Of a stretch of 64,000 nt of DNA, positions 7,681 to 16,273 are shown piece by piece. Position numbers and translations under genes: made by a program. The notes beneath the pieces were generated by a model. The model saw only the letters and a program-made list of their open reading frames with translations. It was not told the DNA's origin and ran no database searches. Each line of letters begins with the position of its first letter. Positions within the stretch are counted from its first letter, which is position 1. The DNA is from Amycolatopsis orientalis DSM 40040 = KCTC 9412. Lineage in GTDB: Bacteria > Actinomycetota > Actinomycetes > Mycobacteriales > Pseudonocardiaceae. The stretch lies in contig NZ_ASJB01000015.1 in the NCBI RefSeq assembly GCF_000478275.1, positions 217,615 through 281,614 of the forward strand, given 5' to 3'.

Positions 7681-9756
7681 TCAGGACCGCGGGAGCCCCA
7701 GCAGCCGTTCGGCCGTCAGCGAGAGCAGCACCTGTGTCGTGCCGCCCGCGATACTGAGGCACCGGGTCAGCAGGAACTCATGCTGCGCCGGATCCCCGGC
7801 CACGAGGGCGTCCGCACCGAGCGATTCCAGCGCGAACTCCGCCACCGCCTGCCGGTGCCGGACACCCAGCAGTTTGCGCACACTCGACTCGGCACCCGGG
7901 TCCTGGCCGTCGAGCCGCCGCAGCGTCGCCCGCAGGTCCAGCACCGAACAAGCGCTGCCTTCGGCGATCAGCGCACCGAGTCTTTCCTGGTCGGCCTCCT
8001 CACCGGCGGTGGCGAGCAGTTTCTCCACGCCCTCCCCCACCGCGGACCCGCTGCCGAGGGCGACCCGTTCGTTCGCCAGCGTCGTCCGCGCGAGCCGCCA
8101 GCCGCCGCCGACCTCGCCGACCACCTGGTCGTCCGGGACGAAGACGTCGTCGAGGAACACCTCGTTGAAGACGGCGTCACCGGTGATCTCGCGCAGCGGG
8201 CGCGTGCTGATCCCGCCGGCGGTCATGTCGACGAGGAAGTACGTGATGCCCTGGTGTTTCGGCGCGTCCGGATCGGTGCGTGCCAGGCAGATCGCCCAAT
8301 CGGCTTCGCGCGCGAGCGAGGTCCACACCTTCTGGCCGTTCAGCAGCCAGCCGCCGTCCACGCGCCTGGCCGTCGTGCGGAGCGACGCGAGATCCGAGCC
8401 CGCCTCGGGCTCGCTGAACAACTGGCACCAGGTGATCTCGCCGCGCAACGTGGGCGCGGCGAACCGTTCCCGCTGCGCCGGGGAGCCGTGCTCCAGCAAG
8501 GTCGGCACGGCCCAGGCGCCGATGACGAGATCTGGGCGGCGGACACCCGCGCCGTCGAGGGCGGCGTCGATCCGCAGTTGCTCGGCGGCCGTCGCGCCCC
8601 GCCCGTACGGCGAAGGCCAATGCGGCGCCAGCAATCCGTTGTCGGCCAGCGCGATCCGCCGGGCGGGCTCGGGCAGGGCGGCGATTTCCCCGACCAGGTC
8701 ACGGAGTCCGGTGTCCTCCCCGACGTCGACGTCCAGCGTCCGGCGGTCGCCGCGCACAGCGAGACCGGCCGCGCGACGGCGCCAGCGCGCGGAGCCGCCG
8801 AGCCACTGCCGCAGCGCGACCGCGCGGCGCAGGTAGAAATGCGCGTCATGCTCCCAGGTGAAGCCGATGCCGCCGAGGACCTGGATGCAGTCCTTCGCGT
8901 TGGCCACGGCCGCGTCGAGCGCGTAGGCCGCCGCCGTCGCGGCCGCGAGAGGATGCTGCGCCGGGTCGTCGACGGCCCTCGCCGCGTCCCAGGCGAGCGC
9001 GTCGGTGGCTTCGGCCCGGCAGAGCATTTCCGCGCAGAGATGCTTGATGGCCTGGAACGACCCGATGGGACGACCGAACTGCTCCCGCACTTTCGCGTAT
9101 TCGACGGCGGTCCGGAGACACCATCGAGTGATCCCGGCGGCCTCGGCGGCGCCGAGCGTGGCCGCGTAGGCGTCCACGGGCAGCGACTCGAAAACCGCTT
9201 CGGGCCGCACGCCCGTGCACCGGATCCGGCCGACCGGCCGGGAGATGTCGAACGGGTCTTCCGACGTGATGTCCACTCCGGACGTCCCAGGTGGAATGAG
9301 CGCGGAGAGGTCCCCGTCGGAGACCAGCGCCCACGCCGACGGGTGCACGTCGAGAGCCGGTCCCGACGCGCCGTCGACGACCGAATCCGAGATACGGAGG
9401 CCGGGGCCGAGCACCACCGCCAGCCGTTCGGTCCCGTCCGCGAGACCGGGCAGGATCTCCTTCGCGGCTTGGGGAACCGTCGCGAGCAACGCGCCGCCCA
9501 GCGCCGTCCCGAGGACAGGACCCGGTACGAGCGCTTCGGCCGCTTCGGCGAGCCCGGCGGCGAGATCGGCGAGCGTCCCGCCCGCGCCGCCGACGTCTTC
9601 GGGGATCGCGACGCCGAACAGGCCGAGTTCCGCCAGCCCCGGCGGCGGCCCGGCGATCCGTCCGCTTCGGACGGCGTCGACCGGCCGGGCGGCGGCCGCC
9701 CACGCCCGGATCGACGCGGCCAGCGCCGCCTGTTCTTCGGTGAGCGCGATCGACAC
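7681..9756 (-). CDS. fadE34: FadE34-like double-domain acyl-CoA dehydrogenase
   Basis: The 691-residue protein is about twice the usual length and contains two acyl-CoA dehydrogenase-like halves in tandem. The first starts MSIALTEEQAALAASIRAWA; the second, from about residue 330, has WCQLFSEPEAGSDLASL and GWLLNGQKVWTSLA, the FAD-binding beta-domain motifs. This size and layout match FadE34 of M. tuberculosis, a KstR-regulated dehydrogenase that sits next to kstR there too. It probably oxidises a steroid side-chain acyl-CoA. The GTG at 9756 has GAGGAGG upstream. The promoter contains a perfect KstR operator 37 bases from the start. The name is by similarity and context. Confidence 0.85.
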   Translation of the reverse strand: MSIALTEEQAALAASIRAWAAAARPVDAVRSGRIAGPPPGLAELGLFGVAIPEDVGGAGGTLADLAAGLAEAAEALVPGPVLGTALGGALLATVPQAAKEILPGLADGTERLAVVLGPGLRISDSVVDGASGPALDVHPSAWALVSDGDLSALIPPGTSGVDITSEDPFDISRPVGRIRCTGVRPEAVFESLPVDAYAATLGAAEAAGITRWCLRTAVEYAKVREQFGRPIGSFQAIKHLCAEMLCRAEATDALAWDAARAVDDPAQHPLAAATAAAYALDAAVANAKDCIQVLGGIGFTWEHDAHFYLRRAVALRQWLGGSARWRRRAAGLAVRGDRRTLDVDVGEDTGLRDLVGEIAALPEPARRIALADNGLLAPHWPSPYGRGATAAEQLRIDAALDGAGVRRPDLVIGAWAVPTLLEHGSPAQRERFAAPTLRGEITWCQLFSEPEAGSDLASLRTTARRVDGGWLLNGQKVWTSLAREADWAICLARTDPDAPKHQGITYFLVDMTAGGISTRPLREITGDAVFNEVFLDDVFVPDDQVVGEVGGGWRLARTTLANERVALGSGSAVGEGVEKLLATAGEEADQERLGALIAEGSACSVLDLRATLRRLDGQDPGAESSVRKLLGVRHRQAVAEFALESLGADALVAGDPAQHEFLLTRCLSIAGGTTQVLLSLTAERLLGLPRS

Positions 9757-9792
9757 GGGTGGGACCTCCTCGCGGTGACCTACCGGCGAGTG

Positions 9793-9806
9793 TAGAACGT
9801 GTTACA
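9793..9806. promoter_or_regulatory. KstR operator, perfect consensus match (fadE34-kstR)
   Basis: TAGAACGTGTTACA fits TnnAACnnGTTnnA exactly. It lies between the divergent fadE34 and kstR genes, as expected if KstR represses fadE34 and itself. Confidence 0.9.
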
Positions 9807-9870
9807 GTTTCTTGCCCAGTGGGTCGCGACTTGAACCGTTCGTCCGCTTAGGTACGCTACGCGGGGAAAG

Positions 9871-9884
9871 TGGAACAAGTTCCG
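9871..9884. promoter_or_regulatory. Possible second KstR half-site region, 7 of 8 fixed bases
   Basis: TGGAACAAGTTCCG matches the KstR consensus except for the last base. It lies 43 bases before the chosen kstR start and contains the palindrome GGAACAAGTTCC. It may be an auxiliary autoregulatory site; one mismatch keeps confidence low. Confidence 0.45.
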
Positions 9885-9926
9885 AAGCTCGGTTGGATAG
9901 AGCGGTTCGACGAAGGGGGCGTGGCG

Positions 9927-10574
9927 ATGCCAGGGAAGGCCAAGGCACCCACGAGCGCGAAGGCGCGAAGCGGCAACGGTCTCTCCGCGCTGGGCGGCGA
10001 AGAACTCGGCTCCGCGGCACAACGCGACCGGCGCCGCCGCATCATCGACGCGACCCTGACCCTCGCCGCGAAGGGCGGGTACGACGCGGTCCAGATGCGG
10101 GCGGTCGCCGAGAAGGCGGACGTCGCGCTCGGCACGCTGTACCGCTACTTCCCCTCGAAGATCCACCTGCTCGTCTCCGGGCTGGCGAGGGAATTCGAAC
10201 GCGCGCAGGAGAAACTCGAACGCGCCGCGATTCCCGGCGACACCCCGAGCGAGCGGCTGATGTTCGTCCTCGGCCGCAACACCCGGCTGATGCAGCGCGA
10301 CCCGCACCTGACCGAAGCCATGGTCCGCGCGTTCATGTTCGCCGACACCACCGCGGCCGCCGAGGTCGAGCAGGTCGGGCGGCTGATGGAGAACATGTTC
10401 GCCAAGGCCATGGGCATCGAGGACCCGACCGAGGCCGATCGCGACATCTTCCACGTCATCGCCGACGTCTGGATGGCGAACCTGGTCGCCTGGGTGACCC
10501 GGCGCGCCTCCGCGGCCGACGTCGCGAACCGGCTGGAACTGTCGGTGCACCTGCTGCTGGACAAGAACGACTGA
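9927..10574 (+). CDS. kstR: KstR, TetR-family repressor of steroid catabolism
   Basis: The 215-residue TetR-type regulator has a helix-turn-helix AVQMRAVAEKADVALGTLYR followed by YFPSKIHLLVSGLAREF. From memory, M. tuberculosis KstR has the very similar stretch GGYEAVQMRAVADRADVAVG. Other closely matching parts are MQRDPHLTEAMVRAFMFAD and ISDVW-like VIADVWMANLVAWVTRRASA. KstR represses cholesterol/steroid degradation genes and is released by steroid CoA thioesters. The ATG at 9927 is chosen for the AGGGGG seven bases upstream; GTG at 9921 or 9870 are alternatives. Divergent fadE34 and matching operators in the window support the identity strongly. Confidence 0.93.
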   Translation: MPGKAKAPTSAKARSGNGLSALGGEELGSAAQRDRRRRIIDATLTLAAKGGYDAVQMRAVAEKADVALGTLYRYFPSKIHLLVSGLAREFERAQEKLERAAIPGDTPSERLMFVLGRNTRLMQRDPHLTEAMVRAFMFADTTAAAEVEQVGRLMENMFAKAMGIEDPTEADRDIFHVIADVWMANLVAWVTRRASAADVANRLELSVHLLLDKND

Positions 10575-10675
10575 AGGGCCCTTTCCCCTCATCTGACGCG
10601 ATGAAGGGCCCCTTCCCCACATCCCACGCAGCGAAGGGCCCCTTCCCCACATCGCATGCGGGGAAAGGGCCCTTC
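10573..10675. repeat. Tandem 30-base repeat, palindrome family D
   Basis: Three direct copies begin at 10573, 10603 and 10633, each GAAGGGCCC(T/C)TTCCCC plus a short spacer. An inverted copy (GGGGAAAGGGCCCTTC) closes the array at 10660-10675. It lies between convergent kstR and a luciferase-like gene and can form several alternative hairpins, so it is probably a terminator cluster. The 30-base period equals ten codons. Confidence 0.7.
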
Positions 10676-10688
10676 AGCTCCCGAGGCG

Positions 10689-11678
10689 TCAGGCGGTCAG
10701 CTTCGGCAGCACATCCCGCCCGAAGGTCTCGATGAACTCGTCCTGGTTCCGGCCCACGTTGTGGATGTAGATCCGGTTGAAGCCGGCGTCGATGAACTTC
10801 TGCAGCGACGCGCGATGCACGTCCGGGTCGGACGAGACGACCATGCGGCCCTCGAAGTCCTCACGCCGCACCAGTTTCGCCATCTGCGCGAAGTCGAACG
10901 GCGAGCGGATGTCGGCCTTCGGGAACTTCATGCCGCCGTTGGGCCACTGGTCCATCGCGTTGGCCCACGCCGTCTCGTCGTCCTCGGCCCAGGACAGGTG
11001 CACCTGCAGCAGTTTCGGCATCGAGTCCGGGTCCTTGCCCGCCTTGCGCGCGCCGGTGCCGAAGTTGTCCAGGATGCCCGCGAGCTTCTCGATCGAGGCG
11101 CCCGGCGTGATCAGTCCGTCGGCGAGTTCCCCGGTCTTGCGCGAGGTGTACGGGCCCGCCGACGCGATGTAGATCGGCGGTGGCTCGTCCGGCAGGGTCC
11201 ACAGCCTGGTGGTGTGCAGTTTGAAGAACTCGCCGCTGTGCTTGACGTCCTTGCCGGTGAACAGCTTCCGGATGACCTCGAGTGCCTCGAACATCCGCCG
11301 CACCCGCTCGGGCGCCTCGGGCCAGTAGCCGCCGATGACGTGTTCGTTGAGCGCCTCGCCGGAGCCGATGCCGAGCCAGGTCCGGCCGGGGTAGGTCGCC
11401 TCCAGAGTGGCCGCGGCCTGCGCGACCATCGACGGGTGCAGCCGGAACGACGGGCAGGTGACGCCCGGTCCGAGGTCGCCGGTGGTGTTCTCCGCCAGCG
11501 AGGCGAGCACACTCCACACGAACGAGGCCTCGCCCTGCTGCGGAACCCAGGGCTGGAAGTGGTCGGCGGCCATCTGGCCGGAGAACCCGTGCTGTTCGGC
11601 CAGCGCCGCCAGCCGGATCGACTCGCGCGGCGAGAACTGCTCCAGCGCCGCGGCCAAGCCGATTTGAACCTCAGTCAC
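10689..11678 (-). CDS. LLM-class F420-dependent oxidoreductase, FGD-like
   Basis: The 329-residue TIM-barrel protein is of the luciferase-like monooxygenase superfamily. It resembles F420-dependent glucose-6-phosphate dehydrogenase relatives: AADHFQPWVPQQGEASFVWS near the start, LGIGSGEALNEHVIGGYWP in the middle and IYIHNVGRNQDEFIETF near the end. It probably transfers hydride between coenzyme F420 and an unknown substrate. Its GTG start overlaps the stop of the upstream gene by four bases (GTGA), so two related oxidoreductases are co-translated. It ends next to the tandem repeat shared with kstR. Confidence 0.85.
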   Translation of the reverse strand: MTEVQIGLAAALEQFSPRESIRLAALAEQHGFSGQMAADHFQPWVPQQGEASFVWSVLASLAENTTGDLGPGVTCPSFRLHPSMVAQAAATLEATYPGRTWLGIGSGEALNEHVIGGYWPEAPERVRRMFEALEVIRKLFTGKDVKHSGEFFKLHTTRLWTLPDEPPPIYIASAGPYTSRKTGELADGLITPGASIEKLAGILDNFGTGARKAGKDPDSMPKLLQVHLSWAEDDETAWANAMDQWPNGGMKFPKADIRSPFDFAQMAKLVRREDFEGRMVVSSDPDVHRASLQKFIDAGFNRIYIHNVGRNQDEFIETFGRDVLPKLTA

Positions 11679-12520
11679 GCCTGTTGCCCCTTTCGAAAGC
11701 TCTCGGCGACCTTCGCGAACTGGTCGAGTCGTTCCAGTGTGGCCGCTTCGGGCTCTGTCGGCAGGAAGAGCGTGGCCTCGTCGACGCCGCCCTCCACCAG
11801 CCTGCTCAGCGCCGCCTCTTCCGGGGAGGCACCGAAGGCGGAGAACCTGATGTCACTCCGGCCCTGGTCGGCCAGCCACTGGCGCGCCCGGCGGAGTTCC
11901 TCCGGCGGGGTCTGCGCGTGGGGCAACCAGCCGTCGCCGAACGCGGCGATCCGCCGCATCGCCTTCTCCCCCGCGCCGCCGATGTAGATCGGCGGATGCG
12001 GCTTCCGCACCGGTTTCGGCCACGCGAAGATCGGGTCGAAGTCGACGAGCTTGCCATGGAATTCGGCCTCGTCCTTCGTCCAGATCTCCTTCAGCGCGGC
12101 GAGCTGCTCGTCCACGAGCGCGCCCCGGGTGCGCGGATCCGTGCCGTGATTGCGCATTTCCTCCCGGTTCCATCCGACGCCGACGCCGAACAGGAACCGG
12201 CCTTCCGAAACCAGGTCGAGTGAAGCGACCTCTTTCGCCGTGTGGATGACGTCGCGTTGCTGCAGCAGCGCGACGCCCGTGCCCAGTTTCAGGGTCGACG
12301 TGGCCACGGCCGCCGCCGTCAGCGCGACGAACGGGTCCAAGGTCCGGTAATAGATCCGCGGCAGTTCACCGCCGCCCGGGTACGGCGACTCCCGGCTGAC
12401 CGGGATGTGGGAATGCTCCGCGATCTGGAGCGAGCTGAACCCCCGCTCCTCGACCGCGGCCGCGAGGACGTCCGGCCTGATGCCTTCATCGGTGATGAAG
12501 GTGGCGATTCCGATCTCCAT
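11675..12520 (-). CDS. LLM-class F420-dependent oxidoreductase
   Basis: The 281-residue luciferase-like protein starts MEIGIATFITDEG. Family features include LQIAEHSHIPVSR, LDLVSEGRFLFGVGVGWNRE and the substrate-barrel segment KPHPPIYIGGAGEKAMRRIA. The ATG at 12520 is preferred over a TTG at 12529. It overlaps the downstream FGD-like gene by four bases and starts 42 bases after the icmF stop on the same strand, so the three may be one transcript. The substrate is unknown; F420 rather than FMN is inferred from the subfamily and the host group. Confidence 0.85.
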   Translation of the reverse strand: MEIGIATFITDEGIRPDVLAAAVEERGFSSLQIAEHSHIPVSRESPYPGGGELPRIYYRTLDPFVALTAAAVATSTLKLGTGVALLQQRDVIHTAKEVASLDLVSEGRFLFGVGVGWNREEMRNHGTDPRTRGALVDEQLAALKEIWTKDEAEFHGKLVDFDPIFAWPKPVRKPHPPIYIGGAGEKAMRRIAAFGDGWLPHAQTPPEELRRARQWLADQGRSDIRFSAFGASPEEAALSRLVEGGVDEATLFLPTEPEAATLERLDQFAKVAESFRKGQQA

Positions 12521-12562
12521 GTTCAGCAACTACCCGAACACGCCCCGCGATATTCCCGTCCG

Positions 12563-15500
12563 CTAGACGTTGCGGCGGTACTGGCCCCCCACCTCGAAGA
12601 AAGCCTCGGTGATCTGGCCGAGCGAGCACACCCGCGCCGCGTCCATCAGCACGCCGAACAGGTTGCCGCCGCGGGTCGCCGCCTCGCGCAACGTCTTGAG
12701 CGCCACCTGCGCCTCGTCGTGGTGCCGTCGCTGGAAGTCCTCGAGCCGCTCCAGCTGCGACCGCTTCTCGGCCTCGGTCGCCCGCGCGAGTTCGACCTCG
12801 ACGTCGTCCTCGCCGGCGTTCGGGTTGCGGAAGGTGTTGACGCCGATGATCGGCAGCGTCCCGTCGTGCTTCTGGCGTTCGTACAGGATCGACTCGTCCT
12901 GGATCTTGCCCCGCTGGTAGCCGGTCTCCATCGCGCCCAGCACGCCGCCGCGTTCGGAGATGCGGTCGAATTCCAGCAGGACGGCCTCTTCGACCAGGTC
13001 GGTCAGCTCGTCGATGATGAACGAGCCCTGCAACGGGTTCTCGTTCTTCGACAGGCCCCACTCCTTGTTGATGATCATCTGGATGGCCATCGCCCGCCGG
13101 ACCGAACTCTCCGACGGCGTGGTGATCGCCTCGTCGAAAGCGTTGGTGTGCAAGGAGTTCGCGTTGTCGTACAACGCGCACAGCGCCTGCAGCGTGGTGC
13201 GGATGTCGTTGAAGCTCATCTCCTGCGCGTGCAGCGACCGGCCGGAGGTCTGCACGTGGTACTTGAGCTTCTGCGAGCGCTCGTTGGCGCCGTAGCGCTC
13301 CCGCATCGCGACCGCCCAGATCCGCCGCGCGACCCGGCCCAGCACCGAGTACTCGGCGTCCATCCCGTTGGAGAAGAAGAACGACAAGTTCGGCGCGAAG
13401 TCGTCGATGTCCATCCCGCGCGCGAGGTAGCTCTCGACGTAGGTGAACCCGTTCGACAGGGTGAACGCCAGCTGCGAGATCGGGTTCGCCCCCGCCTCGG
13501 CGATGTGATAGCCGGAGATCGACACCGAGTAGAAGTTCCGGACGCCGTGCTCGATGAACCATTCCTGGATGTCGGCCATCATGCGCAGGCTGAACTCGGT
13601 GGAGAAGATGCAGGTGTTCTGCCCCTGGTCCTCCTTCAGGATGTCCGCCTGCACAGTGCCGCGGACGTTGCGCAGCGCCCATTCGCGCAGCTCGGCGGCC
13701 TCGGCTTCGGACGGCGCGCGGCCGTGCTCGGCCTTGAACGCCTCGACGCGCTGGTCGATCGCGGTGTTGAGGAAGAAGGCGAGGATCGTCGGCGCCGGGC
13801 CGTTGATCGTCATCGACACCGACGTGCTCGGCGACGTCAGGTCGAAGCCGTCGTAGAGCACCTCCATGTCCTCGAGCGTCGCGATGGACACGCCGGAGGT
13901 GCCGACCTTGCCGTAGATGTCGGGACGGGTGTGCGGGTCGTGACCGTAGAGCGTCACGGAGTCGAACGCGGTCGAGAGGCGCTTCGCCTCCGAATCGGCC
14001 GACAAGAGTTTGAAGCGCTTGTTGGTACGGAAGGGATCGCCCTCGCCGGCGAACATCCGCGCCGGGTCCTCGCCCTCGCGTTTGAACGGGAAGACGCCGG
14101 CGGTGTAGGGGAAGTATCCGGGCAGGTGCTCGCGGCGCAGGAACGACAGCAGCTCACCGGATTCGGTGTAGCGCGGCAGCGCCACGCGCGGGATCCGGTT
14201 GCCGGACAGCGTGTCGCGCCAGAGCTGGGTGTGGAGTTCCTTGTCGCGGATCTTCACGACCAGCTCGTCGGCGCGGTAGGACTCGGCGAGTTCACGGAAG
14301 CGCGCCAAGAGGTTCGTCGCTTCACCGTCCACATCGGACTCGGCGGCGGCGAGCAGGCCGTCGAGCGCGTCGGTGCTCGCGTCGACGGCGGCCAGCGCCT
14401 CCTTGGCGGCGGCGAGGTGCTCGTACTTGCGCAGCGCGGCGACCTGCTGCTCGGTCTTGGCGTGGTAGCCGCGGAGGGTTTCGGCGATCTCCGCGAGGTA
14501 GCGCGACCGGTTGGCCGGGATGATGGTGCTGGCGTCGGTGGAGACCTTGCCCTCGACCTTCGGCAGCACGCCGGGCGAGACGGTCAGGCCGCGTTCGGCG
14601 AGCGTGTCGCGCAAGTGCTGGTAGAGCGCGGTGACGCCGTCGTCGTTGAACTTCGCGGCGCTGGTGCCGTAGACCGGCATGTCCTCTGGCGAGGAGCTGA
14701 ACGCCTCACGGTTGCGGACGAGCTGACGCGCGACGTCGCGGCGGGCGTCCTCGGCGCCCCGGCGCTCGAACTTGTTGATCGCCACCGCGTCGGCGAAGTC
14801 GAGCATGTCGATCTTCTCCAGCTGCGACGCCGCGCCGAACTCCGGCGTCATGACGTACAGCGACTGGTCCACGTAGTCGACGATCCCGGCGTCACCCTGG
14901 CCGATACCCGGCGTCTCGACGATCACGAGGTCGAAACCGGCGGCCTTGCAGGCGAGGATCGACTCGGAGAGCCCGGCGGGGATTTCGCCGCTGGTGGTCC
15001 GCGTGGCCAGCGAACGGAAGTAGACGGGGCTGCCGTCGAGGCAGTTCATCCGGATGCGGTCGCCGAGCAGCGCTCCCCCGCCCTTGCGGCGCGACGGGTC
15101 GACGGCCAGTACGGCGATGCGGAGCTTGTCCTCCTGGTCCAGCCGGAACCGGCGGATCAGCTCGTCGGTGAGCGACGACTTGCCGGAACCACCCGTTCCG
15201 GTGATGCCCAGGACCGGCACCTGCCGCGCCTTCGCGGCCTCGGTGATCGCGTCGAGCCACTCCTTCGGGAGCGATTCGCGCTGAAGCTGGGTGATGACGC
15301 GGGACAACGCCGGGATGTCACCCGAAAGCAGTTTGTCCAGCGAGCCGGGCGACTGCGCGGACAGGTCCGTGTCGCAGGCCTTGATCATCAGGTTGATCAT
15401 GCCGGGGAGGCCCATCTCGTAGCCGTCCTCCGGCGAGAAGATCCGCGCGACACCCCGTGAGTGCAGCAGCTCGATCTCCTCGCGGACGATGACCCCGCCC

Positions 15501-15799
15501 CCGCCGCCGAACACCTTGATATGCCCGGCTCCGCGTTCGTTCAGCAGCTCGACCAGGTAGCTGAAGTACTCGACGTGCCCGCCCTGGTAGGCACTGATGG
15601 CCACACCTTGGACGTCCTCGGCGATGGCCGCGGTGGCGACCTCGTCGACCGAACGGTTGTGCCCCAGGTGCACGACCTCCGCGCCCTGCGACTGCAGGAT
15701 GCGCCGCATGATGTTGATGGACGCGTCATGCCCGTCGAAGAGGCTCGACGCCGTCACGAAGCGAACGGGGTTCACGGGGCGGTGCAGTTCGCTGCTCAT
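12563..15799 (-). CDS. icmF: Fused isobutyryl-CoA mutase IcmF
   Basis: The 1078-residue protein has the IcmF order of domains. The N-terminal B12-binding domain (SLFDGHDASINIMRRIL, cobalt-ligand His about 24) is followed by a MeaB-like G-protein chaperone with P-loop GTGGSGKS (about 201-208) and DTPSRRKGG-like VDPSRRKGGGALLGD. The C-terminal mutase domain contains FSTEFSLRMMADIQEW and YSVSISGYHIAEAGANPISQ. It interconverts isobutyryl-CoA and n-butyryl-CoA (or similar short acyl-CoAs) using adenosylcobalamin, linking valine and butyrate metabolism. GGAGGG immediately before the ATG supports the start. It is divergent from an ArsR/DUF899 operon. Confidence 0.95.
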   Translation of the reverse strand: MSSELHRPVNPVRFVTASSLFDGHDASINIMRRILQSQGAEVVHLGHNRSVDEVATAAIAEDVQGVAISAYQGGHVEYFSYLVELLNERGAGHIKVFGGGGGVIVREEIELLHSRGVARIFSPEDGYEMGLPGMINLMIKACDTDLSAQSPGSLDKLLSGDIPALSRVITQLQRESLPKEWLDAITEAAKARQVPVLGITGTGGSGKSSLTDELIRRFRLDQEDKLRIAVLAVDPSRRKGGGALLGDRIRMNCLDGSPVYFRSLATRTTSGEIPAGLSESILACKAAGFDLVIVETPGIGQGDAGIVDYVDQSLYVMTPEFGAASQLEKIDMLDFADAVAINKFERRGAEDARRDVARQLVRNREAFSSSPEDMPVYGTSAAKFNDDGVTALYQHLRDTLAERGLTVSPGVLPKVEGKVSTDASTIIPANRSRYLAEIAETLRGYHAKTEQQVAALRKYEHLAAAKEALAAVDASTDALDGLLAAAESDVDGEATNLLARFRELAESYRADELVVKIRDKELHTQLWRDTLSGNRIPRVALPRYTESGELLSFLRREHLPGYFPYTAGVFPFKREGEDPARMFAGEGDPFRTNKRFKLLSADSEAKRLSTAFDSVTLYGHDPHTRPDIYGKVGTSGVSIATLEDMEVLYDGFDLTSPSTSVSMTINGPAPTILAFFLNTAIDQRVEAFKAEHGRAPSEAEAAELREWALRNVRGTVQADILKEDQGQNTCIFSTEFSLRMMADIQEWFIEHGVRNFYSVSISGYHIAEAGANPISQLAFTLSNGFTYVESYLARGMDIDDFAPNLSFFFSNGMDAEYSVLGRVARRIWAVAMRERYGANERSQKLKYHVQTSGRSLHAQEMSFNDIRTTLQALCALYDNANSLHTNAFDEAITTPSESSVRRAMAIQMIINKEWGLSKNENPLQGSFIIDELTDLVEEAVLLEFDRISERGGVLGAMETGYQRGKIQDESILYERQKHDGTLPIIGVNTFRNPNAGEDDVEVELARATEAEKRSQLERLEDFQRRHHDEAQVALKTLREAATRGGNLFGVLMDAARVCSLGQITEAFFEVGGQYRRNV

Positions 15800-15869
15800 C
15801 CCTCCAAAATACTTGGACTTCCTACTGTTTTAAACCCATCCACTCGCGTGATGGCGCTCTCACTCGTCC

Positions 15870-15897
15870 TTGACAGATCAACTCGCACCAGTATATT
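15870..15897 (+). promoter_or_regulatory. Strong promoter of the arsR/DUF899 operon
   Basis: TTGACA (15870-15875) and TATATT (15892-15897) are 16 bases apart, a near-consensus housekeeping promoter. It stands out in this GC-rich window and lies 37 bases before the ArsR start. Confidence 0.7.
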
Positions 15898-15898
15898 C

Positions 15899-15910
15899 AA
15901 CCTAAAGGTT
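15899..15910. promoter_or_regulatory. Probable ArsR-type operator
   Basis: AACCTAAAGGTT is a perfect 12-base palindrome directly after the -10 box, covering the likely transcription start. This placement suits autorepression by the ArsR-type protein encoded 24 bases downstream (inference). Confidence 0.55.
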
Positions 15911-15934
15911 AAACAACCGATTGATTGAGCAGCG

Positions 15935-16273
15935 ATGACCACTGATCAGCTCAGCGCCACGTTCGCCGCACTGGCGGACCCCACCCGGCGGGCCATCCTC
16001 GCCCGGCTCGCCACCGGCGAGGCCAGCGTCAACGAGCTGGCCGAGCCCTTCCCGGTCAGCCTCCAGGCCATCTCCAAACACCTGAAGGTGCTCGAACGCG
16101 CGGGCTTGATCAGCCGGAGCCGGACCGCGCAGTGGCGGCCCTGCCGGCTGGAGGCCGCCCCGCTCGGCGACGTCGCCGACTGGGTCGAGCGGTACCGGCG
16201 CTTCTGGGAAGGCGGCTTCGACCGCATGGAACAGCACCTCGCGGAACTTCAGAAAGGCGAACGAAATGACTGA
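15935..16273 (+). CDS. ArsR-family winged-helix regulator
   Basis: The 112-residue protein starts MTTDQLSATFAALADPTRRA. The helix-turn-helix is EPFPVSLQAISKHLKVLERAGLI, the ArsR type without the metal-binding cysteines, and the tail GDVADWVERYRRFWEGGFDR matches the SRPBCC- or DUF899-linked branch of the family. It overlaps the next gene by eight bases and probably controls that two-gene operon through the palindrome at 15899. Confidence 0.9.
   Translation: MTTDQLSATFAALADPTRRAILARLATGEASVNELAEPFPVSLQAISKHLKVLERAGLISRSRTAQWRPCRLEAAPLGDVADWVERYRRFWEGGFDRMEQHLAELQKGERND

Noticed and set aside
10573..10675. CRISPR-like array
   Set aside because: The 30-base period has no variable spacers of spacer length; units are mostly repeat and self-complementary, with no cas genes nearby.
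12242..15460. 1072-codon plus-strand frame antisense to icmF
   Set aside because: High-GC shadow frame rich in Arg, Val and Gly, with no motif, exactly opposite a well-conserved mutase.
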